From positions 355,187 through 419,186 of the forward strand of contig NZ_FNEN01000002.1 in the NCBI RefSeq assembly GCF_900100185.1: a DNA stretch of 64,000 nucleotides, written 5' to 3'. Each line of letters starts with the position of its first letter. The first letter of the stretch is position 1. Below the pieces are notes generated by a model. It saw nothing but the letters and a program-made list of their open reading frames with translations, did no database searches and was not told the origin of the DNA. The DNA is from Natribacillus halophilus. GTDB taxonomy: Bacteria; Bacillota; Bacilli; Bacillales; Marinococcaceae. Position numbers and translations under genes: made by a program. Shown here piece by piece: positions 55,255 to 64,000 of this stretch.

Positions 55255-56008
55255 CCGCAACCACTTCCTTTGCAAGTTCTAGGTATACGTTGGCTCCCCT
55301 CGATTTGGGGGCATACAAGACGATAGGCATTCCGTAACTGGGGGCTTCTCCAAGCCGTACATTTCTCGGTACAATTGTTCCGAACACTTTATCCTGAAAG
55401 TATTTCTTCACTTCTTCGATGACTTGTACCCCTAAATTGGTACGGGCATCCAACATCGTGAGTAAGACACCTTCAATTCGCAAGTCTGTGTTTAAATGCT
55501 TTTGGACAAGTCGGATCGTATTGAGGAGCTGGCTTAACCCCTCGAGGGCGTAATACTCGCATTGAACCGGAATTAACACCGCCTCTGCCGCCGTAAGGGC
55601 ATTGATCGTCAAAAGACCGAGCGATGGCGGACAATCAATAATAATATAATCATAGTCGTCCTGGACACTGCTCAATCCTTTTTTCAAACGGACTTCCCGG
55701 GAAATCGTCGGGACAAGCTCGATTTCCGCTCCGGATAACTGTATCGTCGCCGGTAGGACAGAGAGGTTTTCCACCGGGGAAGAATAAATGATATCGCGGG
55801 CGTTAACGTCTTCTACGAGTAAATTATAGATACAGGCGTCGACATCACCTTTTTCAATGCCGGCCCCGCTTGTTGCGTTCCCTTGTGGGTCGATATCAAC
55901 GAGTAAAACCCGATGACCGATATAGGATAAACAAGCGCTTAGATTAACGGCGCTTGTCGTTTTTCCAACACCGCCTTTTTGATTGGCGATCGTAATCACT
56001 TTAGCCAA
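55247..56008 (-). CDS. parA: Chromosome-partition ATPase ParA (Soj)
   Basis: 253-residue deviant-Walker ATPase ([16 protein letters not shown]), same length as B. subtilis Soj. It controls DnaA and assists ParB-driven segregation. Translationally coupled to parB. Confidence 0.98.
   Translation of the reverse strand: MAKVITIANQKGGVGKTTSAVNLSACLSYIGHRVLLVDIDPQGNATSGAGIEKGDVDACIYNLLVEDVNARDIIYSSPVENLSVLPATIQLSGAEIELVPTISREVRLKKGLSSVQDDYDYIIIDCPPSLGLLTINALTAAEAVLIPVQCEYYALEGLSQLLNTIRLVQKHLNTDLRIEGVLLTMLDARTNLGVQVIEEVKKYFQDKVFGTIVPRNVRLGEAPSYGMPIVLYAPKSRGANVYLELAKEVVAGA
55692..55705. other. Second NBS-like site, inside parA
   Basis: ACTTCCCGGGAAAT differs from the Noc-binding consensus at one position. 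It lies within parA, close to noc itself. Confidence 0.5.
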
Positions 56009-56079
56009 AATCGTTCACAACCTTTCCCTTGCGGTTGCTCGAATATATGTAATTATATTTTAGCACGTTTTCCAGATTA

Positions 56080-56166
56080 GTAAACTTGGCTTTTCGCCAA
56101 TCCTGGCGAAAGCCTTAGTTGCACTTATGCATGATAAGAAAGTTATACTTACTTATCTGCAAAAAA
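56080..56166 (+). repeat. Dispersed hairpin element, copy 4
   Basis: Full-length copy from TAAACTTGGCTTTTCGCC to TTATCTGCAAAAAA, with three potential hairpins. Lies between noc and parA and shares its end with the noc terminator. Confidence 0.88.
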
Positions 56167-56200
56167 TAATCTACCATGAAAGAATGATAGATTATTTTTT
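56161..56200 (-). terminator. Terminator of noc
   Basis: AAAAAATAATCTATC pairs with GGTAGATTATTTTTT; the run of Ts on the minus strand follows. It overlaps the noc stop codon. Confidence 0.75.
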
Positions 56201-57049
56201 GGGGATGCGAATGGTAAATTGATAATAATCATCGAGTTCTTCTTCCTGACGTTCGACTTGCATCCCGGATTTTTCGACCATTTCCAGTGATTGTCGAATC
56301 GTATTCATGGCGATACGCAGATCTTTTGGAAAGTGCTGTTTCTTTGTACGTTTCTTCTCTTCGGGTTTTTCCGTATTCTCCAGCCAGCGCTCCGCGTATG
56401 CTTCCGTTTCTTTTACACTCAGGGAATGATCGATAATCGCGCGCAGCAATTGTATTTGCAAGGATTCATCCTTAAGTCGAATGAGCGTTCGTGCGTGGCG
56501 TTCGGATATATCCCGCTGCAGAAGCGCGGTTTGCACCTCTTCAGGCAAGGACAACAATCTGAGCTTGTTGGCAATGGTGGACTGCCCTTTGCCCAGTCGC
56601 TGTGCCAGGCTCTCCTGCGTAAGCTTGTGCCAATGAATCAACTGCTCGTAAGCTCTGGCTTCTTCGATAACCGTTAATTCTTCTCGTTGTAAATTCTCTA
56701 TGAGAGCCAGAGATGCTGTCTGGGCATCGTTGAATTCCTTAACGATCGAAGGGACTTCCGACCATTCCAATTTTTGGGCGGCACGCCACCTGCGTTCTCC
56801 GGCAATGAGTTCGTAATTGTTTTCTCGCTCTCTGACGATAATCGGTTGCAGCATTCCGTGTGTCTGGATCGTCCTTGCCAACTCATCAATGGTTTCTTCT
56901 GAAAAAATGGTACGGGGTTGGAACGGATTCGGTACGATGGCAGTGATGGGTAATAAGCGAACTTCCTCACTGTGACCTGCGCCTTCCTCGGGATTTTCTC
57001 TTTTTACTTCATCGCCTAGACCGAAAAAACGTTGGATGGAATTTCTCAC
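56192..57049 (-). CDS. noc: Nucleoid occlusion protein Noc
   Basis: 285-residue ParB paralogue that binds NBS and spreads along membrane-attached DNA to block division over the nucleoid. Start MRNSIQRFFGLG is the membrane-binding amphipathic helix. The helix-turn-helix LAQRLGKGQSTIANKLRLL contains the Noc-type residues Q and K of the site-recognition segment. Two NBS-like sites lie nearby. Confidence 0.96.
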   Translation of the reverse strand: MRNSIQRFFGLGDEVKRENPEEGAGHSEEVRLLPITAIVPNPFQPRTIFSEETIDELARTIQTHGMLQPIIVRERENNYELIAGERRWRAAQKLEWSEVPSIVKEFNDAQTASLALIENLQREELTVIEEARAYEQLIHWHKLTQESLAQRLGKGQSTIANKLRLLSLPEEVQTALLQRDISERHARTLIRLKDESLQIQLLRAIIDHSLSVKETEAYAERWLENTEKPEEKKRTKKQHFPKDLRIAMNTIRQSLEMVEKSGMQVERQEEELDDYYQFTIRIPKK

Positions 57050-57127
57050 CGTCTCCCCCCCTTTTTTAAGTCATGGCTCTTTTCTTTATTTTATCATGAC
57101 TGTCACATTTGTCTACGCTGTTGCTTA

Positions 57128-57835
57128 TTACAAAGGTTTTTTCTTAATGATTCCGGCGTTGCGGGGATAACTTTTCGGTGTGCTTTCCTTCTTGCCGATC
57201 ACATAAATAGATCGCTCGCTTGCTTCTGTCGGCAGCTCAAAATAATGCCGGTCGATGTCTCCGCCATTGAGCACACGGATCGCTTCCCGGGCCGTTGCCA
57301 GCTCCTCTTCCCCGCTCTTCCCCTTTAAGGCCATCCATACCTCGTGTTTGTGAACGAACGGGAGACAAAGTTCTGCCAATACCGGCATTTTGGCCACCGC
57401 CCGCGCGATGACGATGTCGTACCGATCGCGATGGTGTTCTTCTCTGGCCGCATCCTCGGCGCGTGTATGTATAAGATGCACATCTTCCAGCGACAATGCC
57501 TTCGTAAGCTCTTCGAGAAATTGCACCCGTTTTTTCGTCGCCTCGATGACGGTCAGATGCAAATGAGGAAAGCAAATCTTTAGGGGGATGCCGGGAAAAC
57601 CCGCGCCCCCGCCGATATCAGCCAGCGATGAAACGGCCTCAAACGGATAGCAACAAGTCGCCAGGAGCGAATCGTAAAAATGCTTTTCATACACCTCATG
57701 CTCATCGCTGATCGCTGTTAAATTCATGTGCTTATTCCAGTCCACGAGGAGCTCATAATAACGTTTAAACTGTTCTTTTTGCCTGTCCGCCAGGGAAAGG
57801 TCAATATCCTTTAACCATTTTTCCCATTCCTTCAT
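57128..57835 (-). CDS. rsmG: 16S rRNA G527 N7-methyltransferase
   Basis: 235-residue SAM-dependent methyltransferase (GidB). Motif I is LADIGGGAGFPGIPLKI and the N-terminal helix LLVDWNKHMNLTAI is conserved. Located between mnmG and noc, the usual Bacillus order. Confidence 0.97.
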   Translation of the reverse strand: MKEWEKWLKDIDLSLADRQKEQFKRYYELLVDWNKHMNLTAISDEHEVYEKHFYDSLLATCCYPFEAVSSLADIGGGAGFPGIPLKICFPHLHLTVIEATKKRVQFLEELTKALSLEDVHLIHTRAEDAAREEHHRDRYDIVIARAVAKMPVLAELCLPFVHKHEVWMALKGKSGEEELATAREAIRVLNGGDIDRHYFELPTEASERSIYVIGKKESTPKSYPRNAGIIKKKPL

Positions 57836-57863
57836 AAGGGTGACCGCCTTTCCGTTTCCCGGG

Positions 57864-57949
57864 TAAAGAAAACTTGGCTTATCGCCAAGCCTGGCGAAAG
57901 CCTTAGCTGTACTTATGCATGATAAGAAAGTTATACTTCCTTATCTGCC
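57864..57949 (+). repeat. Dispersed hairpin element, copy 5
   Basis: Full copy from TAAAGAAAACTTGGCTTATC to CCTTATCTGC with minor substitutions (TAGCTGTACTTATG). Between mnmG and rsmG. Confidence 0.9.
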
Positions 57950-57953
57950 TAGG

Positions 57954-57985
57954 AAAGCAGGCCGTTCCAAAGGTTCAGCCTGCTT
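57954..57985 (-). terminator. Hairpin after mnmG
   Basis: AAAGCAGGC pairs with GCCTGCTTT over a 15-base loop. T run on the minus strand is weak, so termination may be incomplete. Confidence 0.55.
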
Positions 57986-58000
57986 TTCATCCTTTTGCCC

Positions 58001-59899
58001 TTATGACGTTGCCGCCTCTTTTTGCGACATCTGTCGCCCTTGCTCAATATACACGAGCAAAATCGAGATGTCCGCAGGATTCACACCTGCCACGCGAGAT
58101 GCTTGCCCCACGGATAAAGGCCGCACTTCCTCGAGCTTTTGACGGGCTTCCATGGCAAGACCGGTAATTTGACTATAATCGATCCATTCCGGAATCCACT
58201 TATTCTCCATTTTCTTCCTTTTATCCACCTGTTCCATCTGTTTGGCGATATAGCCTTCGTATTTTGTCTGGATGTCGACCTGTTCCTTAACATCAGCCGG
58301 CAACTCACGCTCCGGTGGGATAATCGCTTCGATATCCGCATACGTTATTTCCGGTCTTTTAAGGAGTTGCGTGCCGGAAACCGCTTCTTTTAACGGGGCG
58401 GAGGCATTATTTTCGAGTACGGACTGTACTTTTTCCCCGGGTTTAACGATGGTGTTTTCGATTCGCTTTCGTTCAGCGCCGATGTCTTCGTTTTTCTTTT
58501 CAAACTGCTGATATCGTTCAGCAGACACGAGCCCGATCTCATAACCGAGTTCGGTCAGGCGCAAATCAGCATTGTCATGGCGCAAGAGAAGACGATATTC
58601 TGCCCTTGACGTCAGCAAACGATAAGGCTCATCCGTCCCTTTCGTGACGAGATCATCGATAAGGACTCCGATATAGGCATCGGAACGATCAAGAATGATG
58701 CCTTCTTTATTCTGCGTCCGTCTGGCCGCGTTGATCCCAGCCATGATCCCCTGGCCGGCCGCCTCTTCATACCCGGAGGTACCGTTGATTTGACCGGCAG
58801 TGAACAACCCGGGAATTTTTTTCGTCTCCAGCGTTGGCCACAACTGGTGCGGGACGATGGAATCGTATTCTATCGCGTAGCCCGGGCGCATCAAACGGGC
58901 ATTTTCCAGGCCTTTGATCGTCTTCAGCATGTCATATTGAATATCTTCAGGCAATGACGTCGACAAACCCTGGACATACACTTCTTTCGTGTCTCGACCT
59001 TCCGGCTCCAGGAAAATTTGATGCTGGGACTTATCGTGAAAACGGACGACCTTGTCCTCAATGGATGGACAATAGCGCGGCCCTGTCCCTTCCATCATGC
59101 CGGAATACATCGGTGAACGTTCCAGGTTCTCGTTAATCAAGCCATGGGTGCTGTTGTTCGTGTACGTGAGCCAACAAGGCAGCTGATCGGTAATATAATC
59201 AACGGTGTCATAAGAAAACGCACGGGGAGTGTCGTCCCCCTCCTGGATTTCCGTTTGTTCGTAATCAATCGATTTGCCGTTCACGCGCGGGGGAGTCCCG
59301 GTTTTAAAACGAACCATTTCAAACCCGAGTTCGCGCAGATGATCCGACAATGCCACCGATGGCTGCATGTTGTTCGGGCCACTCTCATAAGCGAGATCGC
59401 CAAGAATAATCTTGCCTCTTAAATACGTTCCGGTCGTTACGATGACAGAGTCGGCCCGGTAATGGGCGCCTGTATTCGTCACGACCCCCTGGCACACACC
59501 ATCTTCAACGATGAGAGACTCCACCAGTCCCTGGCGAAGCGTCAGGTTTTCTTCTTCTTCCAAAGTGTTCTTCATTTCCTGCTGATATTGGAATTTATCC
59601 GCTTGTGCCCGTAACGCTCGTACAGCCGGCCCTTTTCTCGTGTTTAACATTCGCATCTGAATATGCGTTTTATCAATATTTCTAGCCATTTCGCCACCGA
59701 GGGCATCGATCTCACGGACGACGATGCCTTTCGCCGGACCGCCGACCGAAGGGTTACAGGGCATAAAGGCCACCGCGTCAAGATTGAGGGTGAGCATAAG
59801 GGTGGATGCCCCCATACGGGCGGATGCAAGCCCCGCCTCAACACCGGAATGTCCCGCGCCGATGACGATGACATCGTAATTTCCACTTTCAAAAGACAT
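58001..59899 (-). CDS. mnmG: tRNA uridine-34 modification enzyme MnmG (GidA)
   Basis: 632-residue FAD enzyme, partner of MnmE in adding carboxymethylaminomethyl to U34. The dinucleotide-binding motif [14 protein letters not shown] is at the N-terminus; [10 protein letters not shown] and the C-terminal MnmE-interaction region are intact. The ATG at 59899 follows AAAGGAGG. Confidence 0.98.
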   Translation of the reverse strand: MSFESGNYDVIVIGAGHSGVEAGLASARMGASTLMLTLNLDAVAFMPCNPSVGGPAKGIVVREIDALGGEMARNIDKTHIQMRMLNTRKGPAVRALRAQADKFQYQQEMKNTLEEEENLTLRQGLVESLIVEDGVCQGVVTNTGAHYRADSVIVTTGTYLRGKIILGDLAYESGPNNMQPSVALSDHLRELGFEMVRFKTGTPPRVNGKSIDYEQTEIQEGDDTPRAFSYDTVDYITDQLPCWLTYTNNSTHGLINENLERSPMYSGMMEGTGPRYCPSIEDKVVRFHDKSQHQIFLEPEGRDTKEVYVQGLSTSLPEDIQYDMLKTIKGLENARLMRPGYAIEYDSIVPHQLWPTLETKKIPGLFTAGQINGTSGYEEAAGQGIMAGINAARRTQNKEGIILDRSDAYIGVLIDDLVTKGTDEPYRLLTSRAEYRLLLRHDNADLRLTELGYEIGLVSAERYQQFEKKNEDIGAERKRIENTIVKPGEKVQSVLENNASAPLKEAVSGTQLLKRPEITYADIEAIIPPERELPADVKEQVDIQTKYEGYIAKQMEQVDKRKKMENKWIPEWIDYSQITGLAMEARQKLEEVRPLSVGQASRVAGVNPADISILLVYIEQGRQMSQKEAATS

Positions 59900-59928
59900 G
59901 TTATACCTCCTTTGCACCGTTGGCGTCT

Positions 59929-61305
59929 TCATTTTCCCAGACAAAACTGTGAAAACAACTGATCGATAAGTTGGTCCGGCGCCGTCTCTCCGACGATTTC
60001 GCCGAGGTGTTCCCAGGCTCTTGTCACATCAATTTGCACCATATCGACGGGCATGTCCGCCTGGGCCGCCTCCAGGGCTTCGTCGATCATTTCCTTTGCC
60101 TGGTTCAGCAAGGCAATATGTCGGGTGTTCGAGACATAATTCATCTCTGTACCCTCGACCCCTTCATCAAAAAAAAGATGCGCGATGGCCGCTTCTAAAT
60201 CTTCAATCCCCTCGTCCTTTAAAAGAGAGGTCGTCACAAGCGGGCGATCGCCGACAAGTTTACGCACTTGGTCTTCATCGATGTCTGGTGTTAGATCGTT
60301 TTTATTTAAAATAACGACGGCGTTGAAATCTGCGATCGCGGTGAAAAGCGCTTCATCCTCCGGTGTTAATGGTTCGCTCGCGTTTAGGACGAATAATACC
60401 AGTTCCGCATCGGATAGCGCTTGCCGTGAGCGCTCAACGCCCAGCTTTTCCACGGTATCTTCCGTTTCCCGGATACCGGCGGTATCGACAAGTCGAAGAG
60501 GAACCCCCTTGACATTCACATATTCTTCGAGGACGTCACGGGTCGTCCCCGGAATCTCCGTGACGATCGCACGATTATCCTGAACGAGGGCGTTCATCAG
60601 CGAGGACTTTCCGACGTTCGGCCGACCGATGATGGCCGTTGCCAGTCCTTCCCGGAGGATTTTACCTTGATGGGCGGTGGCCAACAGTTGCTCAATTTCT
60701 TTACGAACGTCGGTAATCTGCTTTTCAAGACGTTCCAACGTTACGGATTCCGCATCAAATTCCGGATAATCAATATTGACTTCAACGTGGGCAATCGCTT
60801 CCAGCAACTCGGTACGCAACGATTTGATTTGCCGGGCGAGACGCCCTTCGACCTGCTTCATGGCCACATTCATCGCCCGGTCCGTTTTCGCGCGGATCAT
60901 GTCCATGACGCCCTCGGCTTGAGATAGATCGATACGACCGTTTAAAAAGGCCCGTTTCGTGAACTCTCCCGGTTCAGCCAAACGTGCGCCTTCAGTAAGC
61001 ACCAGCTGCAACACACGGTCCGTCGATACAACACCGCCATGGACATTTATCTCAACAATGTCTTCCCTCGTGAACGTTTTCGGGGCTCTTAGCACCGACA
61101 CCATCACTTCTTCCACCGTTTCATTCGTCGCAGGTTTTACCAGGTTGCCGTAATGGATCGTATGTGTATCCACTTCCCGCAACTTTTTGTGACCGCGATA
61201 GACACGATCACCGATAGCCACCGCTTCATCCCCGCTGATGCGTATCATCGCGATTGCGCCTTCACCGGGAGGCGTGGAAATGGCCGCGACTGTATCCAAC
61301 TCCAT
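59929..61305 (-). CDS. mnmE: tRNA modification GTPase MnmE
   Basis: 458-residue GTPase. An N-terminal tetrahydrofolate-binding domain is followed by a helical domain with the inserted G domain ([24 protein letters not shown]) and the C-terminal CLGK zinc/active cysteine. Directly upstream of mnmG, its partner. Confidence 0.98.
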   Translation of the reverse strand: MELDTVAAISTPPGEGAIAMIRISGDEAVAIGDRVYRGHKKLREVDTHTIHYGNLVKPATNETVEEVMVSVLRAPKTFTREDIVEINVHGGVVSTDRVLQLVLTEGARLAEPGEFTKRAFLNGRIDLSQAEGVMDMIRAKTDRAMNVAMKQVEGRLARQIKSLRTELLEAIAHVEVNIDYPEFDAESVTLERLEKQITDVRKEIEQLLATAHQGKILREGLATAIIGRPNVGKSSLMNALVQDNRAIVTEIPGTTRDVLEEYVNVKGVPLRLVDTAGIRETEDTVEKLGVERSRQALSDAELVLFVLNASEPLTPEDEALFTAIADFNAVVILNKNDLTPDIDEDQVRKLVGDRPLVTTSLLKDEGIEDLEAAIAHLFFDEGVEGTEMNYVSNTRHIALLNQAKEMIDEALEAAQADMPVDMVQIDVTRAWEHLGEIVGETAPDQLIDQLFSQFCLGK

Positions 61306-61386
61306 CTCATCACCTCGTTTCCGTTCCTATTCCCATCACTAAAGGATAACATAAAAATAAGCCTCTCACCAATGCGTGTTCACAAA

Positions 61387-61421
61387 GAAAAATCCCTTAT
61401 CACCGTTCATAGGGATAAGGG
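61387..61421 (-). terminator. Terminator of jag
   Basis: CCCTTATC pairs with GATAAGGG over a 12-base loop and is followed by five Ts on the minus strand, about a dozen bases after the jag stop. Confidence 0.8.
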
Positions 61422-61433
61422 CACCGTTTCGAA

Positions 61434-62057
61434 TCATGTCTCTTTTGGTTTAATGACAACGTGCCTGCGTGGTTCTTTGCCGTCGGAGAGCGTATCAACC
61501 GCCGTATCCGTTTGCAGCGTCTGGTGGATTTTTTTGCGTTCATTGGCCTGCATCGGTTCCAGTACGACCCTGCGATTGGTGCGCTTTGCTTTTTCGGCCA
61601 GACGGTACGCGAGTTGCTCCAGTGTTTTCGCACGACGTTCCCGGTAATTTTCGGCATCGAGTTCAATACGTCTGTATTGATCCGAATGGCGATTGGCCGC
61701 AAGGTTGGTTAAATACTGCAGCGATTCCAGGGTTTGCCCTCGTTTGCCGATCACCATACCGACATCTTCCCCGTTCATTTCCAGGCGCGCCTTTTTCTCT
61801 TCCGTGTCAAATGCGTGAATATCAAGATTCACGTCCATGCATCTTAAGACATCCGCGAGAAAACGTTCAGCTTCTCCTACAGGATCAGGCTTCATCGTAA
61901 TCTCTAAAATGGCCGGTTTACTAAAAAAGTTCAGGAATCCTTTTTTCGGTGTCTGGATCTCCACGTAATCAACTTGCTCACGAGTTGCCTGCAGTTCCGT
62001 AAGCCCTTGGTTCAACGCTTCTTCAACCGTCTTACCTGTCACCGAAATGGTTTTCAC
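61434..62057 (-). CDS. jag: RNA-binding protein Jag (KhpB)
   Basis: 207-residue protein with an N-terminal Jag domain (VTGKTVEEALNQGL), a KH domain (GMVIGKRGQTLESLQYL) and a C-terminal R3H domain. Works with KhpA on mRNAs and wall growth. Follows yidC by about 20 bases in the same transcript. Confidence 0.96.
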   Translation of the reverse strand: MKTISVTGKTVEEALNQGLTELQATREQVDYVEIQTPKKGFLNFFSKPAILEITMKPDPVGEAERFLADVLRCMDVNLDIHAFDTEEKKARLEMNGEDVGMVIGKRGQTLESLQYLTNLAANRHSDQYRRIELDAENYRERRAKTLEQLAYRLAEKAKRTNRRVVLEPMQANERKKIHQTLQTDTAVDTLSDGKEPRRHVVIKPKET

Positions 62058-62078
62058 GATTATTTCGCTCCTCCCGGG

Positions 62079-62825
62079 TTAGTACGTTTGTCTTTTTTTT
62101 TCCTGTGCCTTTGGACCTGTAATAAAGTACGTCTGTGCGATCATGAAGAAGTTACCGACGACCCAGTACAACGCGAGCGCTGACGGGAAAAAGAAAGCAA
62201 ATACCCCGATCATAATCGGCATCATATAAAGCAGAATCTGCATCTGCGGGTTCGCGCTCACCATCATCATCTTCTGCTGGAAAAAGGTGGTTGCTGCGGC
62301 GATCACTGGCAAAATAAAATCGGGCTCACCGAGCTGAAACCAGAGGAATTGGTGATTAAAAATTTCTTCTGTCCGCATAATGGAGTGAAAGAAGGCGATT
62401 AAGATCGGCATTTGAATAAATAATGGCATACATCCTGCGAGTGGATTAACATTATTCTCGCTAAAAAGTTTCATCGTCTCTTCCTGCAACTTTTGTTGGG
62501 TCTTTTGATCTTTAGCGCTATACTCCTCTCGTAACTTCATCAATTGCGGCTGTAATTCCTGCATGGCTTTTGTACTTTTCGTCTGTTTGATCATCAATGG
62601 CAAAATTAAAAACCGGATAAGAATCGTCACTACGATAATCGCTAAACCGTAGTTTTCACCTGTCGCTTCCGCGATCGTTGTTATCAACCATGACAGCGGA
62701 TAGACAAAAATGGTGTCCCAAATCCCGTCAGGGTTCTCCGTAATGGGTTGGTCAATGTTAAAACAACCGGCCATGATAGCTGCAAGCGCCACCAGCATCA
62801 ATGCCAGTCCTATTTTCTTTCGCAA
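62079..62825 (-). CDS. yidC: Membrane protein insertase YidC (SpoIIIJ type)
   Basis: 248-residue lipoprotein insertase. The lipobox IMAGC is near residue 30, and about five transmembrane helices follow ([16 protein letters not shown] and others). The likely start is TTG at 62825, ten bases after AAGGAGG. In B. subtilis SpoIIIJ is also needed for forespore gene expression. Confidence 0.94.
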   Translation of the reverse strand: MRKKIGLALMLVALAAIMAGCFNIDQPITENPDGIWDTIFVYPLSWLITTIAEATGENYGLAIIVVTILIRFLILPLMIKQTKSTKAMQELQPQLMKLREEYSAKDQKTQQKLQEETMKLFSENNVNPLAGCMPLFIQMPILIAFFHSIMRTEEIFNHQFLWFQLGEPDFILPVIAAATTFFQQKMMMVSANPQMQILLYMMPIMIGVFAFFFPSALALYWVVGNFFMIAQTYFITGPKAQEKKRQTY

Positions 62826-62861
62826 CGTCCACAATCCTCCTTGGTGAAGCAAACACTTTTA

Positions 62862-62949
62862 TTTGCAGATAAGAAAGTATAACTTTCTTATCATGCATAA
62901 GTGCAACTAAGGCTTTCGCCAGGCTTGGCGATAAGCCAAGTTTTCTTTA
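62862..62949 (-). repeat. Dispersed hairpin element, copy 6 (inverted, full length)
   Basis: The best complete copy, in opposite orientation to the other five. On the minus strand: CTTGGC-N5-GCCAAG, a partner GGCGAAAGCC, CTTATGCATGATAAG, then GATAAGAAAG-N5-CTTTCTTATC. It begins within the rnpA stop codon. Confidence 0.92.
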
Positions 62950-63300
62950 ACAGGGCCCGTGCGGTCTCCACACGCCTGCCCGTTTGAAAACATGGGCGAA
63001 ACTTTTGCTTGCCGTATGATATTTCATAGATAATAAAGGCTTTCTTCCAATAATAATATAATCCTTGTCCGCTTGAACAGCATCTTGATGCTCTCTCATC
63101 ATTTCCCGGATCCATCGTTTCAGACGATTCCGAGTGACGGCGGTACCCAACTTACGCCCTACCGTTACGCCAAATCGAAAATGGCTTTGTCCCGGTTTAT
63201 CAAGGACGTAAAGGACAAATTGGTGATTGGCCACCGTTTTGCCTTCCTTGAAAATTTTCGCAAATTCGTCATTATCTTTGATTCGATACGCTTTCTTCAT
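62947..63300 (-). CDS. rnpA: Ribonuclease P protein component
   Basis: 117-residue basic protein assisting RNase P RNA in tRNA 5' processing. The RNR motif region GTAVTRNRLKRWIREMMRE is diagnostic. Start at 63300 follows AGGTGAT. The C-terminus ends at a dispersed repeat that provides or overlaps the stop. Confidence 0.96.
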   Translation of the reverse strand: MKKAYRIKDNDEFAKIFKEGKTVANHQFVLYVLDKPGQSHFRFGVTVGRKLGTAVTRNRLKRWIREMMREHQDAVQADKDYIIIGRKPLLSMKYHTASKSFAHVFKRAGVWRPHGPC

Positions 63301-63324
63301 CCTGAATATCACCTATATCCGTAG

Positions 63325-63352
63325 AAAAAAGACCACTGTTGACGCAGTGGCC
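63325..63352 (-). terminator. Terminator between rpmH and rnpA
   Basis: Stem GGCCACTG/CAGTGGTC with loop CGTCAA, followed by six Ts, starting right after the rpmH stop. It should make rnpA expression a fraction of rpmH. Confidence 0.85.
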
Positions 63353-63490
63353 TTATGCGGAAAGGTTTTTCCTTCCCTTTTTACGTCGACGCTTGAGCAC
63401 TTGCCGTCCATTTTTGGTGCTCATGCGCGCACGAAATCCGTGAACCTTTTTACGCTTACGATTATTTGGTTGGAATGTTGGTTTGGCCAT
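63353..63490 (-). CDS. rpmH: Ribosomal protein L34
   Basis: A 45-residue very basic protein, read directly from the sequence because it is so short. It begins [19 protein letters not shown] and ends GRKNLSA, the L34 signature. GGGAGGTGG lies before the ATG at 63490. As the last gene before oriC, it marks the edge of the origin region. Confidence 0.98.
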   Translation of the reverse strand: MAKPTFQPNNRKRKKVHGFRARMSTKNGRQVLKRRRKKGRKNLSA

Positions 63491-63535
63491 CGTAAGCCAC
63501 CTCCCTTATTTAACCCTACTTAGGCATTCTAAAAA

Positions 63536-63565
63536 AGTATACAGACTGAATTGTACAAATGTCAA
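63536..63565 (-). promoter_or_regulatory. Promoter of rpmH
   Basis: On the minus strand TTGACA (63560-63565), an 18-bp spacer and TATACT (63536-63541). It lies about 45 bases before the rpmH start. Confidence 0.8.
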
Positions 63566-63673
63566 GGGCACTGAGAGACGGCTCCGCGGTTTCGTTAAAG
63601 TTCGAATATATTCGCGGCTATCCGAGGGAACGGAGATCGCTCCGATCTTTATGACACTTGAATCGTGTTGTTA

Positions 63674-63890
63674 TACCCCAAAGGCAGGGCATCTCACTCC
63701 GAGAGGGACAAGAAGCGCGTTGTTATACCCCAAAAGCAGGGTATCTCACTCCGAGAGGGACAAGAAGCACGTTGCCATACCCCAAAGGCAGGGTATCTCA
63801 CTCCGAGAGGGACAAGAAGCACGTTGCCATACCCCAAAGGCAGGGTACCTCACTCCGAGAGGGACAAGAAGCACATTGCCATCCCTCGAA
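63674..63890. repeat. 52-bp tandem hairpin array F
   Basis: TACCCC starts units at 63674, 63726, 63778 and 63830, with a degenerate fifth at about 63882: four exact 52-bp steps. Neighbouring units are nearly identical. Each contains ATACCC-N8-GGGTAT. It lies between rpmH and the expected oriC/dnaA. From about 63900 to 64000 I see nothing I can name; no perfect DnaA box is present. Confidence 0.93.
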
Positions 63891-64000
63891 CGACGGGGAT
63901 CGAACCAATCCGAGAGGGCGATGTGATCCTTCCTCGGGCTCGTCTTAGAAAGGCGATTTTTATTTCCCTTAAAAATCGTTTTACTTTGACTTTACCTTGG

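Noticed and set aside
63658..63948. Repeat-rich open frames over array F
   Set aside because: They arise because the 52-bp unit lacks stops in some frames; the unit length shifts frame each time, and no ribosome site is present.
63491..64000. oriC in the right-hand end
   Set aside because: No perfect TTATCCACA boxes or AT-rich unwinding region were seen; the origin is presumably just beyond the window.

Overview
This window looks like origin-proximal chromosome of a spore-forming member of the Bacillaceae, probably a halophile or alkaliphile. The order rpmH, rnpA, yidC/spoIIIJ, jag, mnmE, mnmG, rsmG, noc, soj/parA, spo0J/parB, yyaC, ychF, rpsF-ssb-rpsR, yybS, gdpP, rplI, dnaB, purA, walRK-walHIJ, htrA, rlmH is the Bacillus subtilis arrangement just counter-clockwise of oriC. 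Almost all of these genes are on the minus strand, so they are co-directional with a fork leaving an origin just beyond the right edge; dnaA is not in the window. YyaC, SpoIIIJ and Jag suggest sporulation. The very acidic surface proteins (HtrA, WalH, WalI, the NlpC/P60 hydrolase linker) suggest a salty or alkaline habitat. The genus cannot be fixed from sequence reading alone.

Layout from left to right. 0-5 kb: muropeptide scavenging (nagZ, murQ, murP). 5-9 kb: ywhD, a secreted NlpC/P60 endopeptidase, ywgA, ywfO. 9-15 kb: lipL, an arbitrium-type AimR receptor with a candidate peptide gene, hemQ, and metE behind a possible attenuator. 15-18 kb: a GntR/YtrA-type regulator with an ABC-2 exporter and a visible operator. 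18-27 kb: an ABC exporter, ferredoxin, a DUF368 (PopT-type) plus small-export-protein pair, ywdK, ywdI, an M3 peptidase, glutathione peroxidase, ung, a perfect parS, rlmH and paired DnaA boxes. 27-34.5 kb: htrA, the wal operon and three tRNA genes. 34.6-38.2 kb: an accessory metabolic stretch. 38.5-46 kb: replication and ribosomal genes. 46-48.5 kb: a chromosomal ParM/ParR-like pair with candidate centromere repeats, lying between ychF and rpsF. 48.5-54.2 kb: ychF, yyzM, ykvI, yyaC, a DUF554 gene and a beta-oxidation pair behind a FadR-like site. 54.4-63.5 kb: the parB-to-rpmH block.

Three things stand out beyond the core genes. (1) Six intergenic tandem arrays have repeat periods of 52 bp (51 bp in one). 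Each unit carries an inverted repeat, but unit sequence mostly differs from locus to locus. (2) A dispersed, hairpin-rich element of about 85 bp occurs six times in gaps between co-oriented genes; one copy is split by a smaller palindromic insertion. (3) Two systems best known from plasmids and phages, ParMR and AimR plus peptide, sit in ordinary chromosomal context with no plasmid or phage genes nearby. All functional statements rest on reading sequence and family knowledge; nothing was searched or computed.
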